A DNA stretch of 64,000 bases from positions 29,734 through 93,733 of the forward strand of contig NZ_AKJE01000024.1 in assembly GCF_000282495.1 (NCBI RefSeq). The letters are read 5' to 3'. Positions within the stretch are counted from its first letter, which is position 1; every line of letters starts with the position of its first letter. The notes under the pieces were generated by a model. It was not told the origin of the DNA, made no database searches, and worked only from the letters and a program-made list of their open reading frames with translations. Positions 1-9,608 of the stretch are shown piece after piece. This DNA is from Pseudomonas sp. GM79. GTDB lineage: Bacteria; Pseudomonadota; Gammaproteobacteria; Pseudomonadales; Pseudomonadaceae. Both the position numbers and the translations under genes were made by a program.

Positions 1-1284
1 CCGTTGAGCCGCTGCCGTGCGGTTCCAGCGGGTTTCTTCCAAGGCCTGGAGGATGAGTTTGCGTTCGACGTTTTCCAGATAGGCTTCCAGGTTGTCGATC
101 TGCGTCAGGTCCGGCACGCCGCCATCCGGGTTGCAGTTGCCTTCGGCCAGCCGCAGGTCGCTGGCTTCGATCTGTTTGTTCTCGCACAAGGTGTGGGCCC
201 GCTCAAGCATGTTCTCCAACTCCCGCACGTTTCCTGGAAAACGATAGCTTTTCAGTGCGTCGAGGGCTTGCGGGTGGAGTTTTGCCGCGGGTTGGCCAGT
301 GCCAGTTGCCAGTCGCTTGAGCATATTGTTGGCCAGAAGCTCAATGTCGTCGCGGCGTTCGCGCAAGGGCGGTACCCGCAATTCGATCACATTAAGGCGG
401 TAGTACAAGTCCTGGCGAAAGCGTTCGGCGGCGACTTCGGTATCGAGGTCTTTGTGGGTGGCGCAGAGAATGCGCACATCCACCACGGTTTCCTGCTGTC
501 CACCGATGCTACGCACGGCTTTCTCTTGAATGGCCCGCAAAAGTTTGACCTGCATTGCCAGTGGCAGGTCTGCCACTTCATCGAGGAACAAAGTGCCGCC
601 ATGGGCGGCCTGGAATAGCCCGGGTTTGTCTTCGATGGCACCACTGAAACTGCCTTTGCGATGGCCGAAAAATTCGCTTTCCATCAATTCCGAAGGGATC
701 GCCCCGCAGTTCACCGGCACAAATGGTCGGGTGGCGCGTGGGCCTTGGTCGTGGATCAGTCGGGCGACCAGCTCCTTGCCGCTGCCGGACTCGCCGCTGA
801 TGTACACCGGGGCCTGGCTGCGGGCCAGTTTGTCGATTTGTTTGCGCAGACTGCGCATTGGCAGGGAGTCGCCCAGTAGCCGACGGTCGATGACGCTGCT
901 GGCACCGCCTGGTGCCGGCAGACTCAAGGCGCTGGTGACCAGTTCGCGCAAACGGGTGAGGTCGACCGGTTTGGTCAGAAAATCGAAGGCGCCAGCCTTG
1001 AGGGCGTTGATTGCCGTTTCCAGGCTGCCGTAGGCGGTAATCATCGCCACTGGCACTTGCGCATAGCGCTGCTGGATATGCTGCACCAGTGCCAGACCGG
1101 TGCCGTCGGGCAGGCGCATGTCGGTCAGGCACAGGTCGAATGTCTCCCGTGCCAGCAGAGCTTGCGCTTCTGCGAGGTTGCGGGCACTAAAGGTATCGAG
1201 TTTCATCCGTCCCAGGGTAATTTCCAGGAGTTCGCGGATATCCGGCTCATCGTCGACGATCAGGATTTTTTGCCGTGGGCTCAT
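1..1284 (-). CDS. pilR: Type IV pilus response regulator PilR (sigma-54 activator), 3' end cut by window edge
   Basis: Two-component response regulator that activates the sigma-54 promoter of the pilin gene. 428 codons are visible; the family is about 445 aa, so only the last part of the C-terminal Fis-type helix-turn-helix is missing. The N-terminus reads MSPRQKILIVDDEPDIRELL, a receiver domain, followed by an AAA+ domain with Walker A GESGSGKE and a C-terminal segment ending ETRWNRTAAAQR. The sigma-54 contact loop reads GSFSGA where most activators have GAFTGA. The start ATG at 1284 lies 2 nt after the pilS stop, so the two are co-transcribed. The cognate pilA promoter lies in this window at about 27.6 kb. 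Confidence 0.95.
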   Translation of the reverse strand, partial: MSPRQKILIVDDEPDIRELLEITLGRMKLDTFSARNLAEAQALLARETFDLCLTDMRLPDGTGLALVQHIQQRYAQVPVAMITAYGSLETAINALKAGAFDFLTKPVDLTRLRELVTSALSLPAPGGASSVIDRRLLGDSLPMRSLRKQIDKLARSQAPVYISGESGSGKELVARLIHDQGPRATRPFVPVNCGAIPSELMESEFFGHRKGSFSGAIEDKPGLFQAAHGGTLFLDEVADLPLAMQVKLLRAIQEKAVRSIGGQQETVVDVRILCATHKDLDTEVAAERFRQDLYYRLNVIELRVPPLRERRDDIELLANNMLKRLATGTGQPAAKLHPQALDALKSYRFPGNVRELENMLERAHTLCENKQIEASDLRLAEGNCNPDGGVPDLTQIDNLEAYLENVERKLILQALEETRWNRTAAAQR

Positions 1285-1286
1285 GT

Positions 1287-2897
1287 TCAACTTTGTTTCC
1301 GTCCGTGAGCAAAAGTGATGCGAAAGCAGCCGCCGCCTTGGCGTGGTTTGAAGTCTAGGCGGGCCTGATTGCTTTCGCACAGCTCACGGGACAGATAAAG
1401 CCCCAGGCCAGTGCCCTGGCTGCTGGTGGTGAAGAACGGTTCGAACAAATGCGAGCGCTGGTCCGGCGCCACGCCGGGGCCATTGTCCAGGACTTCAAGG
1501 GTAGGCAACTGGCTGTCCGGGTCAATAAACAACTCGAGCCAGACCTGCGCCTGATCATGGTTCAGGGCACTATGGCGCCAGGCGTTGCGCAACAGATTGT
1601 CGAGAATCTGGGTCAGCTGATTCGGATCCATCAGGGTTGTGAAGTCCCCCGAACCGATTCGCAGGTGAACTAGCTGACGCTCGGTCGCACCCTCGCGGGT
1701 TTCGGCCACGAAGTGCTCCAGCCATGGCCGCAAATCCAGCCGTTGCGGCACGGTTTGCTGGCGACGGGACAGTTGCAGGACATTTTCGATTACCCGATTC
1801 ATTCGCTGAGAGTGGTCTTGAATAATCTGCGTCAGACGCCGGTCCGCGCCGTTCAGTTCCTCGGATTCCTGCAGTAACTGCGCGGCATGACTAATGGCGC
1901 CTAGTGGATTGCGGATTTCATGGGCAATACCGGCAGTCAGGCGGCCGAGGGCGGCGAGTTTAAGTTGCTGGGCCTGCTGGGCGATTTGGGCGAGGTCTTC
2001 GAGAAAAACCAGCGTCTGGTGGTGCGGGCTTTGGTCCAGGGCAATGAAGCTCGGTTGCAGCTCCAGGCCATTGCTGGCGATTTTCAGGCTTTGCGGGCGC
2101 AAAGTCGGATTGTTGAACCAAAGTTGGAGTCGCTCGACCAAAGGCATCGAATGGTCGTCGATCAGTTGGCCATCGAGTTTTTCCTGCCCCAGCAAGGTCA
2201 AGGCGCTGTGATTGGCCAGTTGCACACGCCGTTGGTCGTCGAGCACCAGAATGCCCGTGCGCATGCGTTGCAGGATCAGTGCGTTGAGGGCTTCGAGGCC
2301 GAGCACTTCACTGGCCCGCTGCTCGGCCAGGGTTTCGCTGACTTCAACTCTTCGGATCAAGCCTTGCACCAGCAATGCCGCGACAAAGCACAGAGCACCG
2401 AGCGTGCCGATTTGCAGGTAATCATTGGGACTGGTGGGGTGGCTGAAGCTCAGAAGGAAGCTCAAACCCACGATGCCAAGGGCGCCAACAGCCGCAATCA
2501 GCAGGCCGATGCGCCCGCGCAGCAGGGTATTGCTGATGACCACTGACACGATCAACAGGTTGCCGATGGCGCTGGGCATGCCGCCAGCGGCATAGAACAG
2601 ACCGCATAGCAGCAGGACATCGACCAGCGCCAGACCGAACAACTGCGCCGGGCGACGGGTGTTCTCCAGAAAGACCACCAGCAGGATATTCAGCACCAGG
2701 TACAACCAGCTGCCGTTGCGCAGCAAGTCGTCATTGGCAAACGTCAGCAACTGGCTGTCCATATTGCTGGAGATCAACAGCACCAAGGTGATGCCGATGC
2801 TTAAACGGTAGAGGTGATAGAGGCGCAGCAGTCGCTGGGCCTGTTTGTTGCCGGGACTGGACGTCTCAGCGATCACTGGAACCCGGGCCTTGCTCAA
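1287..2897 (-). CDS. pilS: Sensor histidine kinase PilS
   Basis: Inner-membrane sensor kinase paired with PilR, controlling pilin transcription; in P. aeruginosa it senses PilA in the membrane. 536 aa, close to the usual 530. The N-terminal ~185 residues form about six membrane segments, followed by a PAS-like region, the phosphoacceptor motif AHEIRNPLGAISHA and an HATPase domain (NLLRNAWRHS, DNGPGV, GTGLGLYLS). The 5' end overlaps the upstream small gene by 32 nt. The downstream gene is pilR, 2 nt away. Confidence 0.95.
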   Translation of the reverse strand: MSKARVPVIAETSSPGNKQAQRLLRLYHLYRLSIGITLVLLISSNMDSQLLTFANDDLLRNGSWLYLVLNILLVVFLENTRRPAQLFGLALVDVLLLCGLFYAAGGMPSAIGNLLIVSVVISNTLLRGRIGLLIAAVGALGIVGLSFLLSFSHPTSPNDYLQIGTLGALCFVAALLVQGLIRRVEVSETLAEQRASEVLGLEALNALILQRMRTGILVLDDQRRVQLANHSALTLLGQEKLDGQLIDDHSMPLVERLQLWFNNPTLRPQSLKIASNGLELQPSFIALDQSPHHQTLVFLEDLAQIAQQAQQLKLAALGRLTAGIAHEIRNPLGAISHAAQLLQESEELNGADRRLTQIIQDHSQRMNRVIENVLQLSRRQQTVPQRLDLRPWLEHFVAETREGATERQLVHLRIGSGDFTTLMDPNQLTQILDNLLRNAWRHSALNHDQAQVWLELFIDPDSQLPTLEVLDNGPGVAPDQRSHLFEPFFTTSSQGTGLGLYLSRELCESNQARLDFKPRQGGGCFRITFAHGRKQS

Positions 2898-3099
2898 GGT
2901 GAGCCTGGCTGCAATACCACTGTTGTTGAAGGCTCAGCGCGCGGTCGCGGGGCAGATGTACGCCGCAATGAGCGCAACGTACCATGGGCGGAGCATCTTG
3001 CTCTCGCGGCGTGTTGGCGCCCGAAACCGGGGCCTTGAACTTGCGCCAGAGCCATACCGCAGCGGCAATCAGTGCGATCCAGAATAATAAACGAAGCAT
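2866..3099 (-). CDS. PP0621-family small membrane protein
   Basis: 77 aa protein of unknown function, conserved in Pseudomonas ahead of pilS. It starts with one hydrophobic segment (about residues 2-18) and then has Cys-x-x-Cys (MVRCAHCGVHLP) and a later Cys (WYCSQAH), which looks like a small treble-clef or zinc-ribbon domain facing the cytoplasm. Its 3' end overlaps the pilS start, suggesting translational coupling with pilSR. The zinc-binding role is inferred from the cysteine pattern only. Confidence 0.8.
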   Translation of the reverse strand: MLRLLFWIALIAAAVWLWRKFKAPVSGANTPREQDAPPMVRCAHCGVHLPRDRALSLQQQWYCSQAHLEQGPGSSDR

Positions 3100-3187
3100 G
3101 GTGAGCTGCTTTTTGAGTAGTGAATTGGCAGTTTAGCCAAGGACGGGTCGGTCGCACAGCGCAATACGCTCACCCCTGAAATCCGGT

Positions 3188-3217
3188 AATAAAAAAGGCG
3201 CCTCGAAAGGCGCCTTC
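3188..3217 (-). terminator. Rho-independent terminator after bamD
   Basis: On the minus strand AAGGCGCC, a short loop and GGCGCCTT are followed by a run of T. It lies just past the bamD stop codon at 3236 and before the PP0621-family gene. Confidence 0.85.
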
Positions 3218-3235
3218 TTGGCACAACACTCAGCG

Positions 3236-4258
3236 TCAGTCGAACACGCCGAAGGTCATGTAGCTGAACCACGAGCGGTCGGCGTTGTTGGCTTCAGACT
3301 CGTGCTGCTCTTCTTCGATCACATCGCCGTTTTCATCTTTAGGCTTGAGCTCGTTCGGAATCGAGTCCTTGGCGTCCTGGAACTGCCTCTGCACGTCCTG
3401 GTTGGCGCGGGTTTCACCCGGTGGCAGCGGCGGACGGGATTCGATCAGGCCCAGGGTGGCCTTGCTCAGCCACGAACGGTTGTCGGCTTCGTCCTTCGAG
3501 GGCACGAACTGGCCGTCCACCAGGCTTGGGTGGTTCGGGTAGTTGAGCTTCAGGGTTTCGAGGCTGGTTGCGGCCAGTTCGTCCAGGTGCAGACGCTGGT
3601 AGGCTTCAGTCATCACTGCCAGGCCGTCACCGACCGAAGGTGTTTCCTGGAAGTTTTCCACCACGTAACGACCACGGTTCGCGGCGGCGACATAGGCCTG
3701 ACGGGTCAGGTAATAGTCGGCAACGTGAATCTCGTAGGAAGCCAGCAGGTTGCGCAGGTAGATCATGCGCTGCTTGGCGTCCGGCGAGTAGCGGCTGTTC
3801 GGGAAGCGGCTGGTCAGCTGGGCGAACTCGTTGTAGGAGTCGCGAGCGGCGCCCGGGTCACGCTTGGTCATGTCCAGCGGCAGGAAGCGCGCCAGCAGGC
3901 CGACGTCCTGGTCGAAAGAAGTCAAACCCTTGAGGTAGTAGGCGTAATCGACATTCGGGTGCTGCGGGTGCAGGCGAATGAAACGCTCGGCGGCGGATTT
4001 CGCAGCCTCAGGCTCGGTATTCTTATAGTTGGCGTAGATGAGCTCGAGTTGAGCCTGATCGGCGTAGCGACCGAACGGATAACGTGACTCCAGGGCCTTC
4101 AGCTTGGCTGTGGCAGCGGTGTAGCTATTGTTGTCCAGATCGTGCTGAGCCTGCTGGTACAGCTCGACTTCGCTCAGGTTTTCGTCTACGACTTCCTTCG
4201 ATGAGCAAGCAGCGGTCAATGCGAGGATGGCGATCAGCAGCAGGTGTTTCACTTGCAT
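3236..4258 (-). CDS. bamD: Outer membrane assembly lipoprotein BamD (ComL)
   Basis: Essential lipoprotein of the BAM complex that inserts beta-barrel proteins into the outer membrane. 340 aa from the ATG at 4258. A longer reading frame exists upstream, but [20 protein letters not shown] is a typical lipoprotein signal with lipidated Cys18, which fixes the start. The body consists of tetratricopeptide-like repeats ([35 protein letters not shown]). The gene is divergent from rluD with a 151 bp gap, a conserved arrangement, and is followed by a strong terminator. The acidic C-terminal extension, as in other Pseudomonas, makes it longer than the E. coli protein. Confidence 0.95.
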   Translation of the reverse strand: MQVKHLLLIAILALTAACSSKEVVDENLSEVELYQQAQHDLDNNSYTAATAKLKALESRYPFGRYADQAQLELIYANYKNTEPEAAKSAAERFIRLHPQHPNVDYAYYLKGLTSFDQDVGLLARFLPLDMTKRDPGAARDSYNEFAQLTSRFPNSRYSPDAKQRMIYLRNLLASYEIHVADYYLTRQAYVAAANRGRYVVENFQETPSVGDGLAVMTEAYQRLHLDELAATSLETLKLNYPNHPSLVDGQFVPSKDEADNRSWLSKATLGLIESRPPLPPGETRANQDVQRQFQDAKDSIPNELKPKDENGDVIEEEQHESEANNADRSWFSYMTFGVFD

Positions 4259-4409
4259 GGCGGCTTGCGTCCCTATGACGGCCGCTGTCTTGGGCGGGGC
4301 CGTCCTGTTATGATGAGTGCCCCGTTGAAAAGCCTCGGGGCAAAAGACGCCGTATTTAACCACAAGCGCGCAGCCGAAACCAAAGGCTGTGCCGACGCCT
4401 AGTCTGAGC

Positions 4410-5372
4410 ATGTCCGATAAAATTGAACTTCGCGCAGAGGTGCCGTCCGAATTGGGCGGCCAACGCCTCGATCAAGTCGCCGCACAATTATTCGCTGAGC
4501 ACTCGCGCTCGCGCCTTTCCGCCTGGATCAAAGACGGCCGCCTGACTGTGGATGGGGCGGTTATCCGCCCGCGAGACATCGTTCACGGTGGCGCCATTCT
4601 TGAACTGACTGCCGAGCAGGAAGCTCAGGGCGAATGGATCGCTCAAGACATCGAGCTGGACATCGTCTATGAAGACGACGACATCCTGGTGATCAACAAG
4701 CCTGCGGGCCTGGTGGTGCATCCGGCTGCCGGCCACGCTGATGGCACCTTGCTCAACGCTTTGCTGCACCACGTGCCGGACATCATCAATGTGCCCCGCG
4801 CCGGTATCGTGCATCGCCTGGACAAGGACACCACCGGTTTGATGGTGGTGGCCAAGACCATTCAGGCGCAGACACAGCTTGTCACGCAATTGCAGAGCCG
4901 CAGCGTAAGCCGGATCTACGAGTGCATCGTGATTGGTGTCGTGACAGCCGGTGGCAAGATCAACGCGCCGATCGGTCGTCATGGCCAGCAACGCCAGCGC
5001 ATGGCCGTGATGGAAGGTGGCAAGCAAGCCGTCAGCCATTACCGCGTGCTCGAGCGTTTCCGCTCCCACACTCACGTGCGGGTGAAGCTGGAAACCGGCC
5101 GTACGCACCAGATTCGCGTACACATGGCGCACATCAACTACCCGTTGGTCGGAGACCCTGCCTACGGCGGTCGCTTCCGTATTCCGCCGGCTGCCAGTGT
5201 GACCATGGTCGAATCCCTGAAGAACTTTCCGCGTCAGGCGCTGCATGCGCGGTTCCTGGAGCTGGATCATCCGACTACCGGTAAACGCATGAGCTGGGAA
5301 TCGCCTCTGCCGGATGACTTCGTCTGGTTGCTGTCGCTGCTCAAGCAAGACCGCGAGGCGTTCATCGGATGA
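4410..5372 (+). CDS. rluD: 23S rRNA pseudouridine synthase RluD
   Basis: Makes pseudouridines 1911/1915/1917 in helix 69 of 23S rRNA. 320 aa from the ATG at 4410; a 7-codon upstream extension (from 4389) is unlikely. The N-terminal S4 RNA-binding domain covers about residues 15-75. The catalytic motif HRLDKDTTG places the nucleophilic Asp at about residue 138. The gene overlaps pgeF by 4 nt (ATGA), and this pairing is widespread in proteobacteria. Confidence 0.95.
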   Translation: MSDKIELRAEVPSELGGQRLDQVAAQLFAEHSRSRLSAWIKDGRLTVDGAVIRPRDIVHGGAILELTAEQEAQGEWIAQDIELDIVYEDDDILVINKPAGLVVHPAAGHADGTLLNALLHHVPDIINVPRAGIVHRLDKDTTGLMVVAKTIQAQTQLVTQLQSRSVSRIYECIVIGVVTAGGKINAPIGRHGQQRQRMAVMEGGKQAVSHYRVLERFRSHTHVRVKLETGRTHQIRVHMAHINYPLVGDPAYGGRFRIPPAASVTMVESLKNFPRQALHARFLELDHPTTGKRMSWESPLPDDFVWLLSLLKQDREAFIG

Positions 5373-6094
5373 GTGACTGGCTGATTCCCGACTGGCCTGC
5401 GCCTGCCGGGGTGAAAGCCTGCGTTACCACCCGTGCGGGCGGCGTCAGTCTGGCGCCGTTCGACAGCCTCAACCTCGGCGATCATGTCGACGACAACCCC
5501 GAAGCTGTCGCCGAAAACCGCCGTCGCCTCACCGATCATTTCTCTATTCAACCAGCCTGGTTAAAGCAGGTTCACGGCATTGTCGTGGCCCAAGCGGATC
5601 CAGGCCTGGTAGCCACCGCTGACGCCAGCTGGACGGCTACACCCGGTATCGCTTGCACCGCGATGACCGCCGACTGCCTTCCGGCGCTGTTTTGCGACCG
5701 TGCCGGCACCCGCGTCGCTGCCGCCCATGCCGGTTGGCGCGGGTTGGCGGCGGGTGTGCTGGAGGCGACCCTTGACAGTCTGGCTGTAACGCCCGAAGAC
5801 GTGCTGGTCTGGCTTGGCCCGGCCATTGGCCCACAAGCCTTTGAAGTCGGCCCGGAAGTACGCGATACCTTCGTCCAGCAATTGCCTGAAGCCGCCAAAG
5901 CCTTTGTGCCGAGCCAGAATGCCGGCAAGTTCATGGCCGACATCTATGAGCTGGCGCGTTTACGTCTGGCCGCTCGCGGGGTTACCGCTGTTTATGGTGG
6001 CGGTTTATGCACCGTGACCGATCCTCGCTTCTTTTCTTACCGCCGTAGTCCACGCACCGGCCGGTTTGCCTCCTTGGTCTGGCTTGAACGCTAG
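5369..6094 (+). CDS. pgeF: Peptidoglycan editing factor PgeF (YfiH/laccase-domain family)
   Basis: 241 aa member of the YfiH multicopper-like family. In E. coli this protein removes wrongly built muropeptide precursors; family members also have reported purine-nucleoside or oxidase activities. Visible zinc-site signatures are the first His in KQVHG, the Cys in MTADCLP and the His in AAAHAGWRG. The ATG overlaps the rluD stop by 4 nt, so translation is coupled. It was formerly annotated polyphenol oxidase; the peptidoglycan role is by analogy. Confidence 0.9.
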   Translation: MSDWLIPDWPAPAGVKACVTTRAGGVSLAPFDSLNLGDHVDDNPEAVAENRRRLTDHFSIQPAWLKQVHGIVVAQADPGLVATADASWTATPGIACTAMTADCLPALFCDRAGTRVAAAHAGWRGLAAGVLEATLDSLAVTPEDVLVWLGPAIGPQAFEVGPEVRDTFVQQLPEAAKAFVPSQNAGKFMADIYELARLRLAARGVTAVYGGGLCTVTDPRFFSYRRSPRTGRFASLVWLER

Positions 6095-6124
6095 ACTTCT
6101 CTGATCTGCATCAACATCACGACG

Positions 6125-6152
6125 CTTGAATCTCCCAGAATCGACCGCATCT
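6125..6152 (+). promoter_or_regulatory. Heat-shock (sigma-32) type promoter of clpB
   Basis: CTTGAA at 6125-6130 and CCGCATCT at 6145-6152, 14 nt apart, match the sigma-32 consensus CTTGAAA / CCCCATNT closely. The site lies about 70 nt upstream of the clpB ATG. Confidence 0.8.
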
Positions 6153-6223
6153 ATAGCGGTATCTGGCAGGTTTCTTCATTCAGGATGTTTATAGGTCCGG
6201 CCTGCTCAAAAGGAAGGTGACCC

Positions 6224-8788
6224 ATGCGTATAGACCGTTTAACCAGCAAGTTGCAGTTAGCCTTGTCCGACGCCCAATCCCTGGCCGTCGGCCTCGATCA
6301 TCCGGCCATTGAGCCGGCGCATTTGATGCAGGCCATGCTTGAACAGCAGGGTGGTTCGATCAAACCGCTGCTGATGCAGGTGGGTTTTGACGTCAACAGC
6401 TTGCGTAAAGAGCTGACCAAAGCCCTCGATCAGCTACCAAAAATCCAGAACCCGACCGGCGACGTGAACATGTCCCAGGATCTGGCGCGCCTGCTCAACC
6501 AGGCTGACCGCCTGGCCCAGCAGAAGGGTGACCAATTCATCTCCAGCGAACTGGTGCTGCTCGCCGCGATGGACGAGAACAGCAAGCTCGGCAAATTGTT
6601 GCTGGGCCAGGGCGTGAGCAAAAAAGCCCTGGAAAATGCGATCAACAACCTGCGCGGCGGTGAGGCAGTCAATGACGCCAACCACGAAGAATCACGCCAG
6701 GCGCTGGACAAATACACCATCGACCTGACCAAGCGCGCCGAAGAAGGCAAGCTCGATCCAGTGATCGGCCGTGACGACGAAATTCGCCGCACCATTCAGG
6801 TCCTGCAGCGCCGCACCAAGAACAACCCGGTGCTGATCGGTGAGCCTGGCGTGGGTAAAACCGCCATCGCCGAAGGCCTGGCCCAGCGCATCATCAATGG
6901 CGAAGTGCCGGATGGCCTGAGAGGCAAGCGTCTGTTGTCTCTGGACATGGGGGCGCTGATTGCCGGTGCCAAATACCGCGGCGAGTTCGAAGAACGCCTC
7001 AAATCCTTGCTCAACGAACTGTCGAAGCAGGAAGGGCAGATCATTCTGTTCATCGACGAACTGCACACCATGGTCGGCGCTGGCAAGGGCGAAGGCTCGA
7101 TGGACGCCGGCAACATGCTCAAGCCCGCATTGGCTCGTGGTGAACTGCACTGCGTCGGCGCGACCACGCTCAACGAGTACCGCCAATATATAGAGAAGGA
7201 TGCGGCCCTTGAGCGGCGTTTCCAGAAAGTCCTGGTGGATGAGCCGAGCGAAGAAGACACCATCGCCATCCTGCGCGGCCTGAAAGAGCGTTACGAGGTT
7301 CACCACAAGGTGGCGATCACCGACGGCGCGATCATCGCCGCGGCCAAACTCAGTCATCGCTACATCACCGACCGCCAGCTGCCGGACAAAGCCATCGACC
7401 TGATCGACGAAGCCGCCAGCCGCATCCGCATGGAGATCGACTCCAAGCCGGAAGTGCTGGACCGCCTGGAGCGTCGCCTGATTCAGCTGAAGGTGGAGTC
7501 CCAGGCGCTGAAGAAAGAAAGCGACGACGCGGCGAAGAAACGTCTGGAAAAACTGCAGGAAGAAATCACCCGTCACGAGCGCGAATACTCGGATCTCGAA
7601 GAAATCTGGAACTCGGAAAAAGCCGAAGTCCAGGGTTCGGCGCAGATCCAGCAGAAAATCGAACAATCCCGTCAGGAACTGGAAGCCGCACGCCGTAAAG
7701 GCGACCTGAACCGCATGGCCGAGCTGCAATACGGGGTGATCCCGGACCTGGAGCGCAGCCTGCAAATGGTCGACCAGCACGGCAAAAGCGAAAACCAGTT
7801 GCTGCGCAGCAAGGTGACTGAAGAAGAGATCGCTGAAGTCGTGTCGAAGTGGACCGGCATCCCCGTGGCGAAAATGCTCGAGGGCGAGCGCGAAAAACTG
7901 ATGAAGATGGAAAGCCTGTTGCACCAGCGTGTGATCGGTCAGGACGAAGCGGTGATCGCTGTCTCCAACGCGGTGCGGCGTTCCCGCGCCGGGTTGTCCG
8001 ACCCGAATCGCCCGAGCGGTTCGTTCATGTTCCTCGGCCCGACCGGTGTCGGCAAAACCGAGCTGTGCAAGGCGCTGGCCGAATTCCTGTTCGATACCGA
8101 AGAGGCGATGGTGCGGATCGACATGTCCGAGTTCATGGAGAAACATTCCGTGGCTCGACTGATCGGTGCGCCACCGGGCTACGTGGGCTATGAAGAGGGC
8201 GGTTACCTGACCGAGGCAGTGCGTCGCAAGCCTTATTCGGTGATCCTCCTGGACGAGGTCGAGAAGGCCCACCCGGACGTGTTCAACATTTTGCTGCAAG
8301 TGCTCGAAGATGGCCGTTTGACCGACAGCCATGGCCGCACGGTGGATTTCAAAAATACGGTGATTGTCATGACCTCCAACCTCGGATCGGTGCAGATCCA
8401 GGAGCTGGTAGGGGATCGCGAAGCGCAGCGGGCTGCGGTGATGGATGCGATTTCCACGCACTTCCGGCCGGAGTTCATCAACCGGGTCGACGAAGTGGTG
8501 ATTTTCGAGCCGCTGGCTCGGGATCAGATCGCCGGCATTACCGAGATCCAGTTGGGTCGTCTGCGTAGCCGCCTGACCGAGCGCGAGCTGAAGCTTGAGC
8601 TGAGCCCGGAAGCGATGGATAAGTTGATCGCCGTCGGTTACGACCCGGTCTATGGCGCACGGCCGCTCAAACGGGCGATCCAGCGCTGGATCGAGAACCC
8701 GTTGGCACAGCTGATTCTGTCGGGTCGATACATGCCAGGCGAGACGGCCAAGGGCACCGTGGAAAACGACGAAATCGTTTTCGTCTGA
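6224..8788 (+). CDS. clpB: ATP-dependent disaggregase ClpB
   Basis: Hexameric AAA+ chaperone that pulls proteins out of aggregates together with DnaK. 854 aa, full length. Order of domains: Clp N-domain (1-145), AAA1 with Walker [10 protein letters not shown], the coiled-coil M-domain (about 400-525, rich in Lys/Glu), AAA2 with GPTGVGKTE, and the C-terminal ClpB D2-small domain. A good ribosome site (AAGGAAGG) precedes the ATG. It has its own sigma-32-like promoter and a strong terminator, so it is monocistronic. Confidence 0.98.
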   Translation: MRIDRLTSKLQLALSDAQSLAVGLDHPAIEPAHLMQAMLEQQGGSIKPLLMQVGFDVNSLRKELTKALDQLPKIQNPTGDVNMSQDLARLLNQADRLAQQKGDQFISSELVLLAAMDENSKLGKLLLGQGVSKKALENAINNLRGGEAVNDANHEESRQALDKYTIDLTKRAEEGKLDPVIGRDDEIRRTIQVLQRRTKNNPVLIGEPGVGKTAIAEGLAQRIINGEVPDGLRGKRLLSLDMGALIAGAKYRGEFEERLKSLLNELSKQEGQIILFIDELHTMVGAGKGEGSMDAGNMLKPALARGELHCVGATTLNEYRQYIEKDAALERRFQKVLVDEPSEEDTIAILRGLKERYEVHHKVAITDGAIIAAAKLSHRYITDRQLPDKAIDLIDEAASRIRMEIDSKPEVLDRLERRLIQLKVESQALKKESDDAAKKRLEKLQEEITRHEREYSDLEEIWNSEKAEVQGSAQIQQKIEQSRQELEAARRKGDLNRMAELQYGVIPDLERSLQMVDQHGKSENQLLRSKVTEEEIAEVVSKWTGIPVAKMLEGEREKLMKMESLLHQRVIGQDEAVIAVSNAVRRSRAGLSDPNRPSGSFMFLGPTGVGKTELCKALAEFLFDTEEAMVRIDMSEFMEKHSVARLIGAPPGYVGYEEGGYLTEAVRRKPYSVILLDEVEKAHPDVFNILLQVLEDGRLTDSHGRTVDFKNTVIVMTSNLGSVQIQELVGDREAQRAAVMDAISTHFRPEFINRVDEVVIFEPLARDQIAGITEIQLGRLRSRLTERELKLELSPEAMDKLIAVGYDPVYGARPLKRAIQRWIENPLAQLILSGRYMPGETAKGTVENDEIVFV

Positions 8789-8811
8789 TTCCCGCCGGCA
8801 GAAATTGAAAG

Positions 8812-8838
8812 AGGCCTCGCATCGCGAGGCCTTTTTTT
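8812..8838 (+). terminator. Terminator of clpB
   Basis: AGGCCTCGC, a 3-nt loop and GCGAGGCCT are followed by a T run, 23 nt after the clpB stop. Confidence 0.95.
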
Positions 8839-8971
8839 CGCCAGGCTGTTGAACTCAAAGGAAAAGGCTTGTAAAGTGCGCCCCGCAGTCAGTCACCCGC
8901 CAGGGTTTCCGCTCCCCAAGCTGGAATCCAAAATAAGTTGCAAATCATTAACTTGAAAGCAATTTAGGGGG

Positions 8972-8999
8972 TTGACAGAGGTGCTGAAGATTGTAGAAT
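8972..8999 (+). promoter_or_regulatory. Sigma-70 promoter of the tRNA operon
   Basis: TTGACA at 8972-8977 and TAGAAT at 8994-8999 are separated by 16 nt, about 90 nt upstream of tRNA-Asn. The GC-rich GCGCGCC after the -10 resembles the stringent discriminators of stable-RNA promoters. Nothing else was seen in the 249 bp between clpB and the tRNA. Confidence 0.75.
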
Positions 9000-9087
9000 A
9001 GCGCGCCTCAGACACACGAACGCAGCGATGCGAACGGGTCGAAGAGAACGCAGTAAAGCTTCAAAGTTGTAAATTGAAATGTGTAGT

Positions 9088-9163
9088 TCCGTGATAGCTC
9101 AGTCGGTAGAGCAAATGACTGTTAATCATTGGGTCCCAGGTTCGAGTCCTGGTCACGGAGCCA
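9088..9163 (+). tRNA. tRNA-Asn (GTT)
   Basis: 76 nt with encoded CCA. The acceptor stem TCCGTGA pairs with TCACGGA; the anticodon loop CTGTTAA carries GTT, and the T-loop is GGTTCGAGTCC. Confidence 0.97.
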
Positions 9164-9172
9164 ATTTCAAAC

Positions 9173-9249
9173 CGGGGTATAGCGCAGTCCGGTAGCGCGC
9201 CTGCTTTGGGAGCAGGATGTCAGGAGTTCGAATCCCCTTACCCCGACCA
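9173..9249 (+). tRNA. tRNA-Pro (TGG), first copy
   Basis: 77 nt with encoded CCA. The acceptor stem CGGGGTA pairs with TACCCCG; the anticodon stem CCTGC/GCAGG encloses loop TTTGGGA with TGG. It is identical to the copy at 9426-9502. Confidence 0.97.
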
Positions 9250-9254
9250 TTTTT

Positions 9255-9330
9255 GGGTCGTTAGCTCAGTTGGTAGAGCAGTTGGCTTTTAACCAATTGG
9301 TCGTAGGTTCGAATCCCACACGACCCACCA
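9255..9330 (+). tRNA. tRNA-Lys (TTT)
   Basis: 76 nt with encoded CCA. The acceptor stem GGGTCGT pairs with ACGACCC; the anticodon loop CTTTTAA carries TTT. Confidence 0.97.
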
Positions 9331-9394
9331 TTTTTGAAACCAGTTAACGCTGGAATCGAATCTTAAGATCAGACGCCAAAAGCTCTGTTCGCAG

Positions 9395-9424
9395 AAGGCG
9401 CCTTTAAAAGGTGCCTTTTTTTTA
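9395..9424 (+). terminator. Terminator between tRNA-Lys and the second tRNA-Pro
   Basis: AAGGCGCCTTT and AAAGGTGCCTT form a hairpin followed by eight or more T. It ends one or two bases before the second tRNA-Pro, so it should separate that gene from the upstream operon unless read-through occurs. Confidence 0.85.
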
Positions 9425-9425
9425 C

Positions 9426-9502
9426 CGGGGTATAGCGCAGTCCGGTAGCGCGCCTGCTTTGGGAGCAGGATGTCAGGAGTTCGAATCCCCTTACCCCGAC
9501 CA
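9426..9502 (+). tRNA. tRNA-Pro (TGG), second identical copy
   Basis: 77 nt, base-for-base identical to 9173-9249, including a few flanking bases. It starts directly after a terminator T-run and is followed by its own terminator. No separate promoter was recognised, so expression depends on read-through or an unseen promoter. Confidence 0.95.
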
Positions 9503-9505
9503 TAT

Positions 9506-9541
9506 TAAAAATCCTCGTATCGAAAGATACGGGGATTTTTT
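9506..9541 (+). terminator. Terminator after the second tRNA-Pro
   Basis: AAATCCTCGTATC, the tetraloop GAAA, and GATACGGGGATTT are followed by a T run. Confidence 0.9.
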
Positions 9542-9558
9542 TTGTCTGCTGCAAATGC

Positions 9559-9594
9559 AAAAAAGCCCTGCTTCTCGACGCAGAGGCAGGGCTT
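9559..9594 (-). terminator. Terminator after the EF-hand protein gene
   Basis: On the minus strand AAGCCCTGC and GCAGGGCTT form a hairpin followed by TTTTTT, just past the stop at 9609. Confidence 0.9.
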
Positions 9595-9608
9595 GGGCCT
9601 TCAGAGGC

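Noticed and set aside
6692..8461. 589-codon open frame antisense to clpB
   Set aside because: Composition is the mirror of the strong clpB coding frame and no known domain is seen; a typical shadow in GC-rich DNA.
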